In this document: in pieces, positions 1-6,850 of the stretch
Numbering within the stretch: the stretch's first letter is position 1
Layout: every line of letters begins with the position of its first letter
Origin: Acidimicrobiia bacterium
GTDB lineage: Bacteria; Actinomycetota; Acidimicrobiia; Acidimicrobiales; Acidimicrobilacustridaceae
Reading direction: 5' to 3'
Length of the DNA stretch: 13,678 bases
Assembly: GCA_018882825.1 (NCBI GenBank)
Contig: VERC01000035.1
Span: 1-13,678, forward strand
Position numbers and translations under genes: made by a program
Notes under the pieces: generated by a model
Seen by the model: only the letters and a program-made list of their open reading frames with translations
The model's database searches: none
What the model was told of the DNA's origin: nothing

Positions 1-1
1 C

Positions 2-436
2 TGGAACCGTCCCGAGGCCACTGCCGCGGCGTTCGACGGTGGTTGGTTCCGCACGGGCGATGTGGCCGTCGACGACGGTGACGACGGCTGGCGACTGCTC
101 GGACGGGCGTCGGTCGACATCCTCAAGTCCGGGGGCGAGAAGGTCTCGGCGCTCGAGATCGAGGCCGCCTATCGCGACCATCCCGCCATCGACGACTGTG
201 CCGTGGTCGGTCTGCCCGATGACGAATGGGGCCAGCGCGTGGCCATGGCGTGGACGCCCACGCCCGGCCACGCGGGTGTCGATGGCGGAGTGCTGCGCAC
301 CTGGGGCAAGGAGCGTCTCGCCGCCGCCAAGGTGCCCGTCGTCTATCTGCAGGTCGACGAGCTGCCCCGCAATGCGTTGGGCAAGGTCACGAAACCGGCG
401 GTGGTGGACCTGTTCGGTCCGAGCGGCGGCGCCTGA
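2..436 (+). CDS. Acyl-CoA synthetase C-terminal part (malonyl/methylmalonyl-CoA synthetase-like), 5' truncated by window edge
   Basis: Only the last 144 codons are present; the reading frame is open to the window edge, so the start lies outside. Visible AMP-binding-enzyme motifs, in order: GGWFRTGD near residue 14, the hinge segment with GR-SVDILKSGGEKVSALEIE near residues 36-55, and the C-terminal PRNALGKVTK, whose lysine closest to the end is the position that catalyses adenylation in this superfamily. The SVDI-KSGG-K-SALEIE form of the hinge is typical of the ACSF3/MatB (malonyl- or methylmalonyl-CoA synthetase) branch, so I infer a short dicarboxylic or branched acyl substrate. The enzyme would form an acyl-adenylate and then the CoA thioester in the cytoplasm. 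The full protein should be about 480-520 residues. The N-terminal P-loop and substrate pocket are not visible, so specificity stays open. It precedes an enoyl-CoA isomerase/hydratase gene on the same strand. Confidence 0.9.
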   Translation, partial: WNRPEATAAAFDGGWFRTGDVAVDDGDDGWRLLGRASVDILKSGGEKVSALEIEAAYRDHPAIDDCAVVGLPDDEWGQRVAMAWTPTPGHAGVDGGVLRTWGKERLAAAKVPVVYLQVDELPRNALGKVTKPAVVDLFGPSGGA

Positions 437-577
437 GGGGTCCGGACCAGCCGCCGACGGCAGTGTCGCCGACGACGACGACATCGCCGACGGATCCGTC
501 GACGGTGCGATCGGCCGCCCTCAGGTGTCAGAGTGGGGAAGTGGTGCGGCACGGAGCCCACCGGGGGAGTGGACACG
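437..577. other. Intergenic gap with two perfect palindromes
   Basis: This 141-bp gap separates the synthetase from the crotonase-family gene. It holds two perfect palindromes, GGTCCGGACC at 439-448 directly after the stop codon and GACGGATCCGTC at 489-500. Neither is followed by a T-run, so they are at best weak or Rho-type terminators. I see no clear -10/-35 pair; the two flanking genes may be cotranscribed. Confidence 0.35.
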
Positions 578-1360
578 ATGCTGCAGATCGACGACGCCGA
601 CCGCATCCGCACGATCACGTTGGATCGGCCCGAGGCGCTCAACGCGTTCAACGAGGCGCTCTACGACGCCACCACCGACGCCCTGCTCGACGCCGCGGTC
701 GACAACTCGGTGGCGGTCGTCGTGATCACCGGCACGGGGCGGGCCTTCTCCGCCGGCACCGATGTGGTGGAGATGGCCCAGCGCAACACCGGTGGCATCG
801 AGGCCGGACGACACGGTTTCCCCGGACTCGTCGACCAACTCGTGGCCTTCCCCAAGCCGCTCATCTGCGCAGTCAACGGGTTGGCCCTCGGTATCGGCGC
901 CACCATGCTGGCGCTGTCCGATCTCGTGTTCATGTCGACCGAGGCCCGGGTGCGGTGTCCGTTCACCGATCTGGCCGTCGCCCCCGAGGCGGCGAGCAGC
1001 TTCACGTTCCCGGCCATGCTCGGTCGTCACGACGCCACATGGATCCTGCTCAGTTCGCAGTGGTTCAGCGCCGAGGAGTGCCGGGAGATGGGACTGGCAT
1101 GGAAGGTCACGGCGCCCGAGGAGCTGCTGGACGTGACGATGGCCCATGCCCGAGTGCTGGCCTCGAAGTCGATCTCGTCGCTCATGGAGTCCAAGCGCAC
1201 GATCATCGCCGCGCTCGAGCCGCAGATCATCGCCGCCCGCGAGCGCGAGAACGCCGCCTTCGCTCATCTGATGGGCCGCCCCGCCAACATCGAAGCGCTC
1301 ACCGCCCTGGCCGAGCGCCGCACCCCCGATTTCGCCGCCATCGATCTCGAGCACGGGTGA
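578..1360 (+). CDS. Enoyl-CoA hydratase/isomerase family protein, ECI2-like
   Basis: A 260-residue crotonase-fold protein, the usual length for a single-domain member. The ATG at 578 is chosen because GGGGGAG at 563-569 is a good ribosome binding site 8 nt upstream and the protein then starts MLQIDDADRI. A GTG at 533 would add 15 unlikely residues. Oxyanion-hole segments are visible at residues 52-62 (GTGRAFSAGTD) and 98-108 (AVNGLALGIGA). The segment PEAASSFTFP at 136-145 resembles the PEGCSS-TFP signature of peroxisomal delta3,delta2-enoyl-CoA isomerases (ECI2/PECI). Glu137 sits where those enzymes place their catalytic glutamate. The first glutamate of true hydratases is not evident, so isomerase activity (3-enoyl to 2-enoyl-CoA, for oxidation of unsaturated fatty acids) is favoured over hydration. 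The position after an acyl-CoA synthetase fits fatty or organic acid catabolism. Confidence 0.9.
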   Translation: MLQIDDADRIRTITLDRPEALNAFNEALYDATTDALLDAAVDNSVAVVVITGTGRAFSAGTDVVEMAQRNTGGIEAGRHGFPGLVDQLVAFPKPLICAVNGLALGIGATMLALSDLVFMSTEARVRCPFTDLAVAPEAASSFTFPAMLGRHDATWILLSSQWFSAEECREMGLAWKVTAPEELLDVTMAHARVLASKSISSLMESKRTIIAALEPQIIAARERENAAFAHLMGRPANIEALTALAERRTPDFAAIDLEHG

Positions 1361-1477
1361 GTGGGTCGATTCTTCCCTGATCCTCACCTTCGCTTCGGGG
1401 GGCTCTTACGCCCGAGGTCCACAGTGTGCTCGTCCCCCCACGGACACCTCGAACCCCTCACCCCCACGGAGCACACC
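1361..1477. other. Intergenic gap upstream of the secreted repeat protein gene
   Basis: This 117-bp gap contains a GGAG ribosome binding site at 1468-1471, 6 nt before the next ATG. I see no convincing -10/-35 pair; TACGCC near 1408 is the closest match. There is no clear terminator hairpin. Confidence 0.3.
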
Positions 1478-2101
1478 ATGAACAAGAAGATCATCGGACT
1501 CGGGATCGGCGCCGGCCTCGCCGCCAGCACCATCGGTCTCGTCGCCGTCCCCGCCATGTCCGGCGCCCAGACCGCCGATCAGACCACGGCCACCGCCCCG
1601 GCGGTCCGCCCCGACCGGTCGGCCCGGATGGCCGAGACCCTGGCGCCGCTGGTGGCCGACGGCACCATCACCCAGTCGCAGAGCGACGCCGTGGTGGCCG
1701 CCCTGGTGGCCAACGGCCCCAAGGACGGCATGCACGGCCGCGGGCACGGTCCCGGCCTCGACGTGGCTGCCCAGGCCCTGGGCATGACCACCGACGAGCT
1801 CCACACTGCCCTCGATGGCGGCACCACCCTGGCTCAGGTCGCCGCCGACAAGGGAGTGAACGTGCAGGTCGTGATCGACGCCCTCGTGGCTGCCCAGAAG
1901 ACCCACATCGCTCAGGAGGTCACCGACGGCGAGATCACCCAGGAGCAGGCCGATCAGAAACTGGCCGACGTCGACCAGCGGGTGACCGACATGGTCAACG
2001 GTGTGCGTCCGCAGGGCGCCCCTGACGGCGGTCGCGGTGGTCACGGCCCCGGTGGCCGCGGCCCGAAGGGCACGCCGCCGGCCGCTCCGGCCACCAACTG
2101 A
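1478..2101 (+). CDS. Small secreted protein with duplicated DGxIT-Q-QAD helical motif and Gly/Pro-rich tail
   Basis: 207 residues with no named family that I can assign. The ATG at 1478 has GGAG 6 nt upstream, and the protein begins with a Sec signal peptide: MNKK, a hydrophobic Gly/Ala segment, and a likely cleavage after SGA near residue 30. Two copies of a short motif follow, VADGTITQSQSDAV at residues 59-72 and VTDGEITQEQADQK at 148-161. Between them lies a helical segment, AAQALGMTTDELHTALDGG at 97-115, continuing into LAQVAADKGVN. A His/Gly spacer (GMHGRGHGPG) lies at 84-93 and the tail at 178-207 is rich in Gly, Arg and Pro. This layout suggests an exported, non-enzymatic alpha-helical protein. 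Similar small secreted proteins occur in actinobacteria, but no function can be read from the sequence. It is followed by a strong terminator and is probably the last gene of its transcript. Confidence 0.85.
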   Translation: MNKKIIGLGIGAGLAASTIGLVAVPAMSGAQTADQTTATAPAVRPDRSARMAETLAPLVADGTITQSQSDAVVAALVANGPKDGMHGRGHGPGLDVAAQALGMTTDELHTALDGGTTLAQVAADKGVNVQVVIDALVAAQKTHIAQEVTDGEITQEQADQKLADVDQRVTDMVNGVRPQGAPDGGRGGHGPGGRGPKGTPPAAPATN

Positions 2102-2133
2102 TCGACGGTTCCCCCTGCCTGTCGATCCACGCA

Positions 2134-2163
2134 CGAGGGCCCGGCCAGATGGCCGGGCCCTCG
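2134..2163. terminator. Bidirectional terminator hairpin
   Basis: A 13-bp perfect stem (CGAGGGCCCGGCC at 2134-2146, complement at 2151-2163) closes an AGAT tetraloop. It lies between the end of the secreted protein gene (+) and the 3' end of tRNA-Cys (-), so it can stop both. There is no long T-run on either side, as is common for hairpin terminators in high-GC actinobacteria. Confidence 0.8.
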
Positions 2164-2168
2164 GTCGT

Positions 2169-2243
2169 TGGAGGCCGCGGGCGGAATCGAACCGCCGTAC
2201 AGGGCTTTGCAGGCCCTTGCCTCAGCCACTCGGCCACGCGGCC
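2169..2243 (-). tRNA. tRNA-Cys (anticodon GCA)
   Basis: A full cloverleaf reads on the minus strand. The acceptor stem GGCCGCG (2243-2237) pairs with CGCGGCC (2179-2173). The anticodon loop is CTGCAAA with anticodon GCA at 2210-2208. The T arm is GGCGG-TTCGATT-CCGCC. Discriminator U73 at 2172 is typical of tRNA-Cys. The CCA end is encoded (2171-2169). A CTAGGGT box lies 11 nt upstream of the 5' end. Confidence 0.96.
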
Positions 2244-2254
2244 ATGCGATCGAG

Positions 2255-2261
2255 ACCCTAG
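2255..2261 (-). promoter_or_regulatory. -10 box of tRNA-Cys (CTAGGGT)
   Basis: CTAGGGT reads on the minus strand. The hexamer TAGGGT ends 11 nt before the mature tRNA 5' end, which fits a start point about 4 nt upstream of the tRNA. No TTGACA-like -35 is obvious. It is one of five CTAGG(G/C)T boxes in this window. Confidence 0.6.
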
Positions 2262-2280
2262 TCGTCGCCCCGAGGGACTC

Positions 2281-3162
2281 TCACGGTGACGGCGGCAGGG
2301 GGAGGTAGTCCTCGATGGGGGCGACGGTGAGTCCGGCCCGTCCCGCTGCGAACAGGAATGCCACGAGACCTTCGTACAGATCGTCCCGGAAGTGCGACAG
2401 CACGATGTCGCCGGGGCGCAGGGTGTCACCTTGTTGGTACTGGATCTGGCCGTTGTTGATGGTGGCCCGCCACGAGAGGATGGCGTTGATCCCGCACGTC
2501 GCCGCCACTCGTTGGGTGGTGGCGTTCTGCACGCCGTAGGGGGAGCGGAACAGGTGGCCGGGCACCAGCAGGTGGCGGGCCAGTACGTCACGCATCCCGC
2601 AGATCTCGCTGCGCTGCTGGGCTTCGGTGAGCGTGGTCAACCGCCGATGGGTCCTGGTGTGCGAGTTGATCGAGCCGCCGCCACTGGCCACCCGGGCGAA
2701 GTAGTCGGGATCGGCGAGGTAGTACGACTCGTTGACGAAGAGGGTCGCCGGAATCCTGGCCGTGGCCAACAGGTCGGCCACCCGCGGATCGCGCACGGCA
2801 CCGTCGTCGATGGTCAGGAACACCACCGGGTCGTCGGTGGCTATCCGCGACAGCACCGGCACGGGAGCCACGGCGGGACGCTCGGGCACCGGCTCGCGGG
2901 GCCAGGTGGTGGTCGTCGTGCTCGTGGTGGTGCTGGTGGACGTCGTGGTCGACGAGGTCGTGGTCGAGGTCGACGAGGTGGTGGTCGTGGCCTGCGGACC
3001 GGTGCGCTCCGAAGATGGACCGTCCGAGGCGCAGCCGGCGGCGAAGAGGGCGAGGAACGCGAGGAAAGCGAGGGCGAGGACGGCGTCGGCTCGACGAACC
3101 GCCGGTCGCCCCGACCTCCATCGACGGCCGCTCGGACGGGTGGCGTGGGGGTCGCCGATCAC
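2281..3162 (-). CDS. Lipoprotein polysaccharide deacetylase (NodB-like) with Thr/Ser linker
   Basis: An exported carbohydrate esterase family 4-type protein, 293 residues from the GTG chosen here. An ATG at 3186 is in frame, but TAGGCT lies exactly 7 nt before the GTG, as for a leaderless transcript. Order of parts: basic N-terminus; hydrophobic segment ending LFAAGC (Cys44), a plausible though imperfect lipobox; an unbroken 28-residue Thr/Ser stretch at 59-86; then the NodB domain. Motifs are TIDDG (Asp119/120), HTRTH (His168, His172), the other metal ligands, RSPYG near 206-210 and IVLSHF near 253-258. It probably removes acetyl groups from peptidoglycan or a surface glycan outside the membrane. 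The Thr/Ser stretch acts as a spacer and may be O-glycosylated. The gene is flanked by two tRNA genes and its start region lies close to the divergent tRNA-Val promoter. Confidence 0.88.
   Translation of the reverse strand: MIGDPHATRPSGRRWRSGRPAVRRADAVLALAFLAFLALFAAGCASDGPSSERTGPQATTTTSSTSTTTSSTTTSTSTTTSTTTTTWPREPVPERPAVAPVPVLSRIATDDPVVFLTIDDGAVRDPRVADLLATARIPATLFVNESYYLADPDYFARVASGGGSINSHTRTHRRLTTLTEAQQRSEICGMRDVLARHLLVPGHLFRSPYGVQNATTQRVAATCGINAILSWRATINNGQIQYQQGDTLRPGDIVLSHFRDDLYEGLVAFLFAAGRAGLTVAPIEDYLPLPPSP
2905..2988 (-). repeat. Low-complexity Thr/Ser-coding tract
   Basis: 84 bp code for 28 consecutive Thr or Ser residues in the deacetylase linker. The DNA is a degenerate array of ACC/ACG/TCG/AGC-type codons rather than exact repeats, so slippage is possible but not strongly favoured. 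Such stretches are typical membrane- or wall-spanning linkers of actinobacterial lipoproteins. Confidence 0.8.
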
Positions 3163-3169
3163 GGATGAC

Positions 3170-3176
3170 AGCCTAG
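3170..3176 (-). promoter_or_regulatory. -10 box of the deacetylase gene (CTAGGCT), leaderless start
   Basis: CTAGGCT reads on the minus strand, with 7 nt between the hexamer TAGGCT and the GTG at 3162. The start point would be at or next to the GTG, giving a leaderless mRNA. This argues against the upstream ATG at 3186, because the box lies inside that extension. Confidence 0.6.
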
Positions 3177-3208
3177 GGACCGCCATGGGGAGGCGGAACG
3201 CGGCCCTG

Positions 3209-3215
3209 CTAGGGT
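3209..3215 (+). promoter_or_regulatory. -10 box of tRNA-Val (CTAGGGT)
   Basis: CTAGGGT lies 12 nt before the 5' end of tRNA-Val, nearly the same distance as the identical box has from tRNA-Cys. No clear -35 is visible. It diverges from the deacetylase -10 box about 35 bp away. Confidence 0.6.
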
Positions 3216-3227
3216 CACCGGTCCTGG

Positions 3228-3304
3228 GGACCCGTAGCTCAGTTGGCTAGAGCGCTTCCTCGACACGGAAGAGGTCGCTGGTTCGAGTCCAGTCGGGTCC
3301 ACCA
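3228..3304 (+). tRNA. tRNA-Val (anticodon GAC), with C at position 33
   Basis: Acceptor stem GGACCCG/CGGGTCC, D stem GCTC/GAGC, anticodon stem CTTCC/GGAAG, variable region AGGTC and T arm GCTGG-TTCGAGT-CCAGT all pair. Discriminator A73 is at 3301 and CCA at 3302-3304. The 7-nt anticodon loop is TCGACAC, giving anticodon GAC at 3262-3264; A35 and C36 are known valine identity bases. Position 33, almost always U, reads C here (3261). The rest of the molecule looks fully functional. Confidence 0.93.
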
Positions 3305-3322
3305 CCACCGTCGGCCATCGCC

Positions 3323-3344
3323 GCCGGACCGCAGACAGTCCGGC
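3323..3344 (+). terminator. Possible terminator hairpin after tRNA-Val
   Basis: A 7-bp stem, GCCGGAC (3323-3329) with GTCCGGC (3338-3344), closes an 8-nt loop about 20 nt after the tRNA. There is no T-run. It may end the tRNA transcript or be part of the leader of the next gene. Confidence 0.35.
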
Positions 3345-3399
3345 CGCCGGTCGGTCGACGGGTCCTCCCGCTGATCGACCCGGCCGGCGAGGGGGACCG

Positions 3400-4524
3400 A
3401 TGATCACACCGTTCGACGACTTCCCGATCCACCAGACCGGGGATCCCATCGTCCAGACCGTGAGTGCCGATCCGAATCACTACGACCGGTACTTCTTCAA
3501 CGGATTCGATGCCGACGGCGCCTTCTTCCTCGGCGGCGCCATGGGTCATTACCCCAATCGCGGCGTCGTCGACGCTGCCTTCAGCGTCATCGTCGATGGG
3601 GTGGAACATTCCATCTTCGCCTCCGGGTCGATGCCGCTGGGACGGGCCACCCGCGTGGGGCCGATCGAGGTGTCGGTGCCCGAGCCGCTGCGCGAGATCC
3701 GTTTCACCGTCGACCCCAACGAGCACGGACTGTCCTGCGATCTGGTGTTCCGGGCCCGGACGGCGGCGATCGAGGAGCCCAAGCAGACGATCGTGCGCAA
3801 CAACGTGCGCATCATGGACTACACCCGCCTCACCCAGTGGGGGACATGGGAGGGCACCATCACCGTGGCCGGGCGAACCATCGAGGTGCGGGCCGAGTCG
3901 ACCTTCGGCGTGCGCGATCGCTCGTGGGGCGTCCGCGGTGTGGGCGTGCAGGCGCCCACCAACTTCCCCCCTTCGGCCACGCAGGTGTTCTGGCTGTGGG
4001 CCCCGCTCCATTTCGACGACATGTGCACACATCTCGCCATGTTCGAACGGGAGGACGGCACCCGGTGGATGGAATCGGCGTTGGTCGTGCCCGTCCTCAC
4101 CGCCCCCGATGCGCCGACCTGGGGTGAGGACATCGTCGAACCCGAGGAGCTGTCCGGCATCCGCTATGGGCTGGTGTGGCAGAAGGGCAAGCGTGAGATG
4201 GAGTCGGCGTGGCTCGAGGTGGCCCACGACGACGGCCGTGTCGACCGCATCGAGTTCGAACCCCTCTACACGTTCCGTATGCGCGGCATCGGTTACATGA
4301 ACCCGCACTGGTCGCACGGTTCGCTGCACGGTCCCCTCGAGGTCGGCTACGAGGCGATCGCCCTCGACGACTTCGACCCGCTCGACCCGTCGAGCATCCA
4401 CATCCAGACCCTGTGCAAGGTGCGCATGGGTGAACGCGAAGGTGTCGGCGTGCTCGAGCAGTTGGCCTTCGGTCCGCATCGACCCACGGGACTCACCGGC
4501 ATCCTCGACGGTTTCGCCGGCTGA
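3400..4524 (+). CDS. CrtC/AttH-like lipocalin-fold protein of unknown substrate
   Basis: 374 residues with no signal peptide. The ATG at 3400 has a clear GAGGGGG ribosome binding site at 3389-3395. The most recognisable part is FGVRDRSWGVR at residues 169-179, matching the G-RD-SWG-R core shared by the CrtC (carotenoid 1,2-hydratase)/AttH/Svf1-like group and by the related DUF7064/DUF7065 proteins of actinobacteria. Many short beta-strand segments and abundant Trp/Phe (for example VFWLWAPLHF) fit a double lipocalin-like barrel binding a hydrophobic ligand. Whether this one hydrates an isoprenoid or simply binds lipid cannot be told. No carotenoid gene lies nearby, which argues against carotenoid hydratase as its role. 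It stands alone between tRNA-Val and a convergent molybdoenzyme gene. Confidence 0.75.
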   Translation: MITPFDDFPIHQTGDPIVQTVSADPNHYDRYFFNGFDADGAFFLGGAMGHYPNRGVVDAAFSVIVDGVEHSIFASGSMPLGRATRVGPIEVSVPEPLREIRFTVDPNEHGLSCDLVFRARTAAIEEPKQTIVRNNVRIMDYTRLTQWGTWEGTITVAGRTIEVRAESTFGVRDRSWGVRGVGVQAPTNFPPSATQVFWLWAPLHFDDMCTHLAMFEREDGTRWMESALVVPVLTAPDAPTWGEDIVEPEELSGIRYGLVWQKGKREMESAWLEVAHDDGRVDRIEFEPLYTFRMRGIGYMNPHWSHGSLHGPLEVGYEAIALDDFDPLDPSSIHIQTLCKVRMGEREGVGVLEQLAFGPHRPTGLTGILDGFAG

Positions 4525-4530
4525 ATCCGA

Positions 4531-4548
4531 CAGCCGCGCGCGCGGCTG
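4531..4548. terminator. Perfect 18-bp palindrome between convergent genes
   Basis: CAGCCGCGCGCGCGGCTG is a perfect inverted repeat in the 49-bp gap between the stop codons of the convergent CrtC-like and molybdoenzyme genes. As RNA it forms a GC-only-core hairpin on either strand with a minimal loop, so a two-way terminator is the simplest reading. No T-run follows. Confidence 0.6.
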
Positions 4549-4573
4549 CACTGCGCGTCGACCGAGTCGTGCG

Positions 4574-6832
4574 TCAGACGGCGCGCACCGTCACCGGGAT
4601 CCCGTTGAGCGTGGCATTGCCCGACAGCGGATCGAGGGTGCCGGGATCGGTCAGCACGTTCGAGTTCACGCCCGGGCGCCCGGCGGCGACGCCGAGCGCG
4701 GCACCCGGTCGGTCGTGTCCCCAGCCGTGGGGGAGGCTCACCACTCCCCGGCGGATCCCGGTGGTGGTCTCGACCGGCGCCACCACGGCCCCGACCCGCG
4801 ATCGGATCTCGGCGGCGGCGCCGTCAGCCAGCCCGGCCCGGGCGGCATCGTCCGGATGCATCTGCAAGGTGCAGCGGGCCCGACCCTTGACCAGCACCTC
4901 GACGTTGTGCATCCACGAGTTGTTCGAGCGCAGATCGCGACGACCGACGAGCACCAGCCGATCCGCATCGGCCGGATGAGCGAGCGCGTCGTCGAGCGCG
5001 GCCGACAGGCGGGCCAGATCGTCGATGATCGCCGGCGCGCCCAGTTCGATCGTTCCCGACGTGGTGCGCAGCGCGCCCGGCAGACGGGGTGTCAGCGGAC
5101 CGAGATCGATTCCATGGGGTGCCGCAGCCAGCGCGTCGAGCGAGAGTCCGTCGGGCACGGCCCCGAACCAGTCGCCGTGGGCGCCGGTGCGGATCATCAC
5201 GTCGACGAGGTGATCGACGGTCGAACGTGAGGGATCGGCGCGGACGACGGCGAGCAGTTCGTCCACGGAGCGATCGGCGATGGGGGAGTCGGGGGCGGCG
5301 ATGGCGCCCTCGAGGGCTCCGACCAGGAGCATCTCGTCGAGCACGCCCGGATCGTCACCGGCGTCGGGCCCGGTGGCGATGAGGGCGAGTCGTCCGAGGA
5401 TCTCGTGCTCCTGCGGCGCAGCGGTGGGGATCAGGGGCGGGGACCATTGCGCGAAGTTCCTCACCGCCAGGCTGAAGAAGGCCATGTGGTAGTCGGTGCG
5501 CTCCAGCGCGCTCGGTGGCGGGAGGATCACGTCGGCGAAGCGAGTCGTCTCGTTGCGGTACGGATCGACGCAGACCATGAACTCGAGGTCGGCCAATGCA
5601 TCGGCGACGCGGGTGGAGTCGGGGATCGAAAGTGCCGGGTTCCCGGCCACTGTGACCAGCGCTCGCACCTTCCCCGCGCCCGGGGTGAGGATCTCGTCGG
5701 GCAGCGCCGCGGCGGGGAACTCGCCGCGCACCTCGGGGTGGTTGCCCACCCGACTGTGGCGACGCCCGGTGACGAAGCCGCGACCCCGTCCTCGGTCGCG
5801 GCCGGAATCGTGGGCGGGAAGCGGGAACATGGCGCCGCCGGGAGCATCGAGGTTGCCGGTGACGATGTTGAGGGCATCGACCGCCCACGAGGCCACGGTG
5901 CCGAACCCCACGGTGTGGGTGCCGATGCGGCCGTAGGCCACCGCCGTCGGGGCGGCTGCGAACTCGCGGGTCATGCGCACGATGTCGGCAGCGTCGATGC
6001 CGCACACCGGGGCGACGCGTGCCGGCGAGAACGGTGCGACGGTGTCGGCCACGGCCTCGATGCCCGTCACCAAGGTGTCGTCGATCGACACCAGATCCTC
6101 TTCGAACAGCACGTGCAGCATGGCGACGAGCAGATGGGCATCGGTGCCTGGGATGATGGGGATCCACTCGTCGGCGGCCTGCGCAGTGCGCGTGTGACGG
6201 GGGTCGACCACGACGATCTTCCCGCCGCGAGCACGGATGCGTTCCATGCGTCCGGGGAAGTCCGGCGCCGTGCACAGGCTCCCGTTCGACTCGTAGGGGT
6301 TGGCGCCCAGCATGAGCAGGTGATCGGTGCGATCGAGATCCGGCACCGGCATCAGTAGTGGATTGCCGAACAAGAGGCCACTGGACACGTGCTTGGGCAT
6401 CTGGTCGACCGTGGACGCCGAGAACACGTTGCGCGAACCGATGGCCCGCACCAGCGGGGCGTTGAAGAGCACGGCACCGAGCGAGTGGACACTGGGATTG
6501 CCGAGATAGACGGCCACCGCATCTCGTCCGTCACGGTCGATCACCCGGCGCAGACCCTCGGTCACGATCTCCCAGGCCTCGTCCCACGAGACCTCGCGCC
6601 AGGTGGCGGTGGCCGGGTCGTCGCCAACGCGCACCACCGGTGCGCGCAGTCGATCCGGGTCGTCGTGCAACTTGGCGATCGATGCGCCTTTGGGACACAG
6701 GAAGCCGTTGGAGAACGGGTTGTCCCGGTCGCCGCGCACGCGCACCACCGCTCCGTCGCGCACGGTGAGCTCGAGTCCACACGTCGCCTCGCACAGTGGG
6801 CAGGCCCGATGGTGGATCGTCTCGGTCGTCAT
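4574..6832 (-). CDS. Molybdopterin-dependent oxidoreductase with N-terminal [4Fe-4S] site
   Basis: 752 residues. The ATG at 6832 gives MTTETIHHRAC, placing the cluster motif at the expected distance from the N-terminus; the frame stays open upstream to 7312, but that stretch is antisense to the next gene. Cys11, Cys14, Cys18 and Cys46 form CX2CX3CX27C, a [4Fe-4S] site. The molybdopterin domain follows, with DQMPKHVSSG near 150 and GANPYESNGSL near 190. The C-terminal dinucleotide-binding domain begins near RLVLVGRRDLRSNNSWMHN and includes SLPHGWGH near the end. No TAT signal is present, so it should be cytoplasmic. The family includes formate dehydrogenase- and nitrate reductase-like enzymes, and I cannot fix the substrate. 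No Mo-cofactor, ferredoxin or electron-transfer subunit gene is adjacent. It shares a palindromic promoter with the divergent quinone oxidoreductase gene. Confidence 0.92.
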   Translation of the reverse strand: MTTETIHHRACPLCEATCGLELTVRDGAVVRVRGDRDNPFSNGFLCPKGASIAKLHDDPDRLRAPVVRVGDDPATATWREVSWDEAWEIVTEGLRRVIDRDGRDAVAVYLGNPSVHSLGAVLFNAPLVRAIGSRNVFSASTVDQMPKHVSSGLLFGNPLLMPVPDLDRTDHLLMLGANPYESNGSLCTAPDFPGRMERIRARGGKIVVVDPRHTRTAQAADEWIPIIPGTDAHLLVAMLHVLFEEDLVSIDDTLVTGIEAVADTVAPFSPARVAPVCGIDAADIVRMTREFAAAPTAVAYGRIGTHTVGFGTVASWAVDALNIVTGNLDAPGGAMFPLPAHDSGRDRGRGRGFVTGRRHSRVGNHPEVRGEFPAAALPDEILTPGAGKVRALVTVAGNPALSIPDSTRVADALADLEFMVCVDPYRNETTRFADVILPPPSALERTDYHMAFFSLAVRNFAQWSPPLIPTAAPQEHEILGRLALIATGPDAGDDPGVLDEMLLVGALEGAIAAPDSPIADRSVDELLAVVRADPSRSTVDHLVDVMIRTGAHGDWFGAVPDGLSLDALAAAPHGIDLGPLTPRLPGALRTTSGTIELGAPAIIDDLARLSAALDDALAHPADADRLVLVGRRDLRSNNSWMHNVEVLVKGRARCTLQMHPDDAARAGLADGAAAEIRSRVGAVVAPVETTTGIRRGVVSLPHGWGHDRPGAALGVAAGRPGVNSNVLTDPGTLDPLSGNATLNGIPVTVRAV

Positions 6833-6840
6833 CGCTGGCG

Positions 6841-6850
6841 AGCGTACGCT
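6841..6850. promoter_or_regulatory. Palindromic bidirectional -10 element (AGCGTACGCT)
   Basis: The perfect palindrome AGCGTACGCT contains TACGCT on both strands, overlapping at the central TA. On +, TACGCT (6845-6850) ends 6 nt before the ATG at 6857. On -, TACGCT (6846-6841) ends 8 nt before the ATG at 6832. Both genes lack a Shine-Dalgarno in the 24-bp gap, so both are probably leaderless and fired from one shared element. This is inferred from spacing, not measured. Confidence 0.55.

Noticed and set aside
226..1380. Long + frame, 384 codons, across the synthetase and crotonase genes
   Set aside because: It encodes Arg/His-rich low-complexity sequence with no motif, while the other frames match known families; it is a high-GC shadow.
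1995..2591. Minus-strand frame running through tRNA-Cys and the terminator
   Set aside because: It crosses a structural RNA gene and overlaps the deacetylase in the wrong frame; no motif.
2905..2988. Possible tandem repeat or CRISPR-like array
   Set aside because: The repetition is degenerate Thr/Ser codons inside a coding sequence, with no spacers or constant repeat unit.
2169..3304. Two tRNA genes as possible integration sites of a mobile island
   Set aside because: No integrase, no duplicated tRNA 3' end and no change in composition between or beyond them.
3247..4551. 434-codon minus-strand frame opposite the CrtC-like gene
   Set aside because: Its start region runs through tRNA-Val and it has no recognisable motif; the + frame has the conserved G-RD-SWG-R core and a good ribosome binding site.
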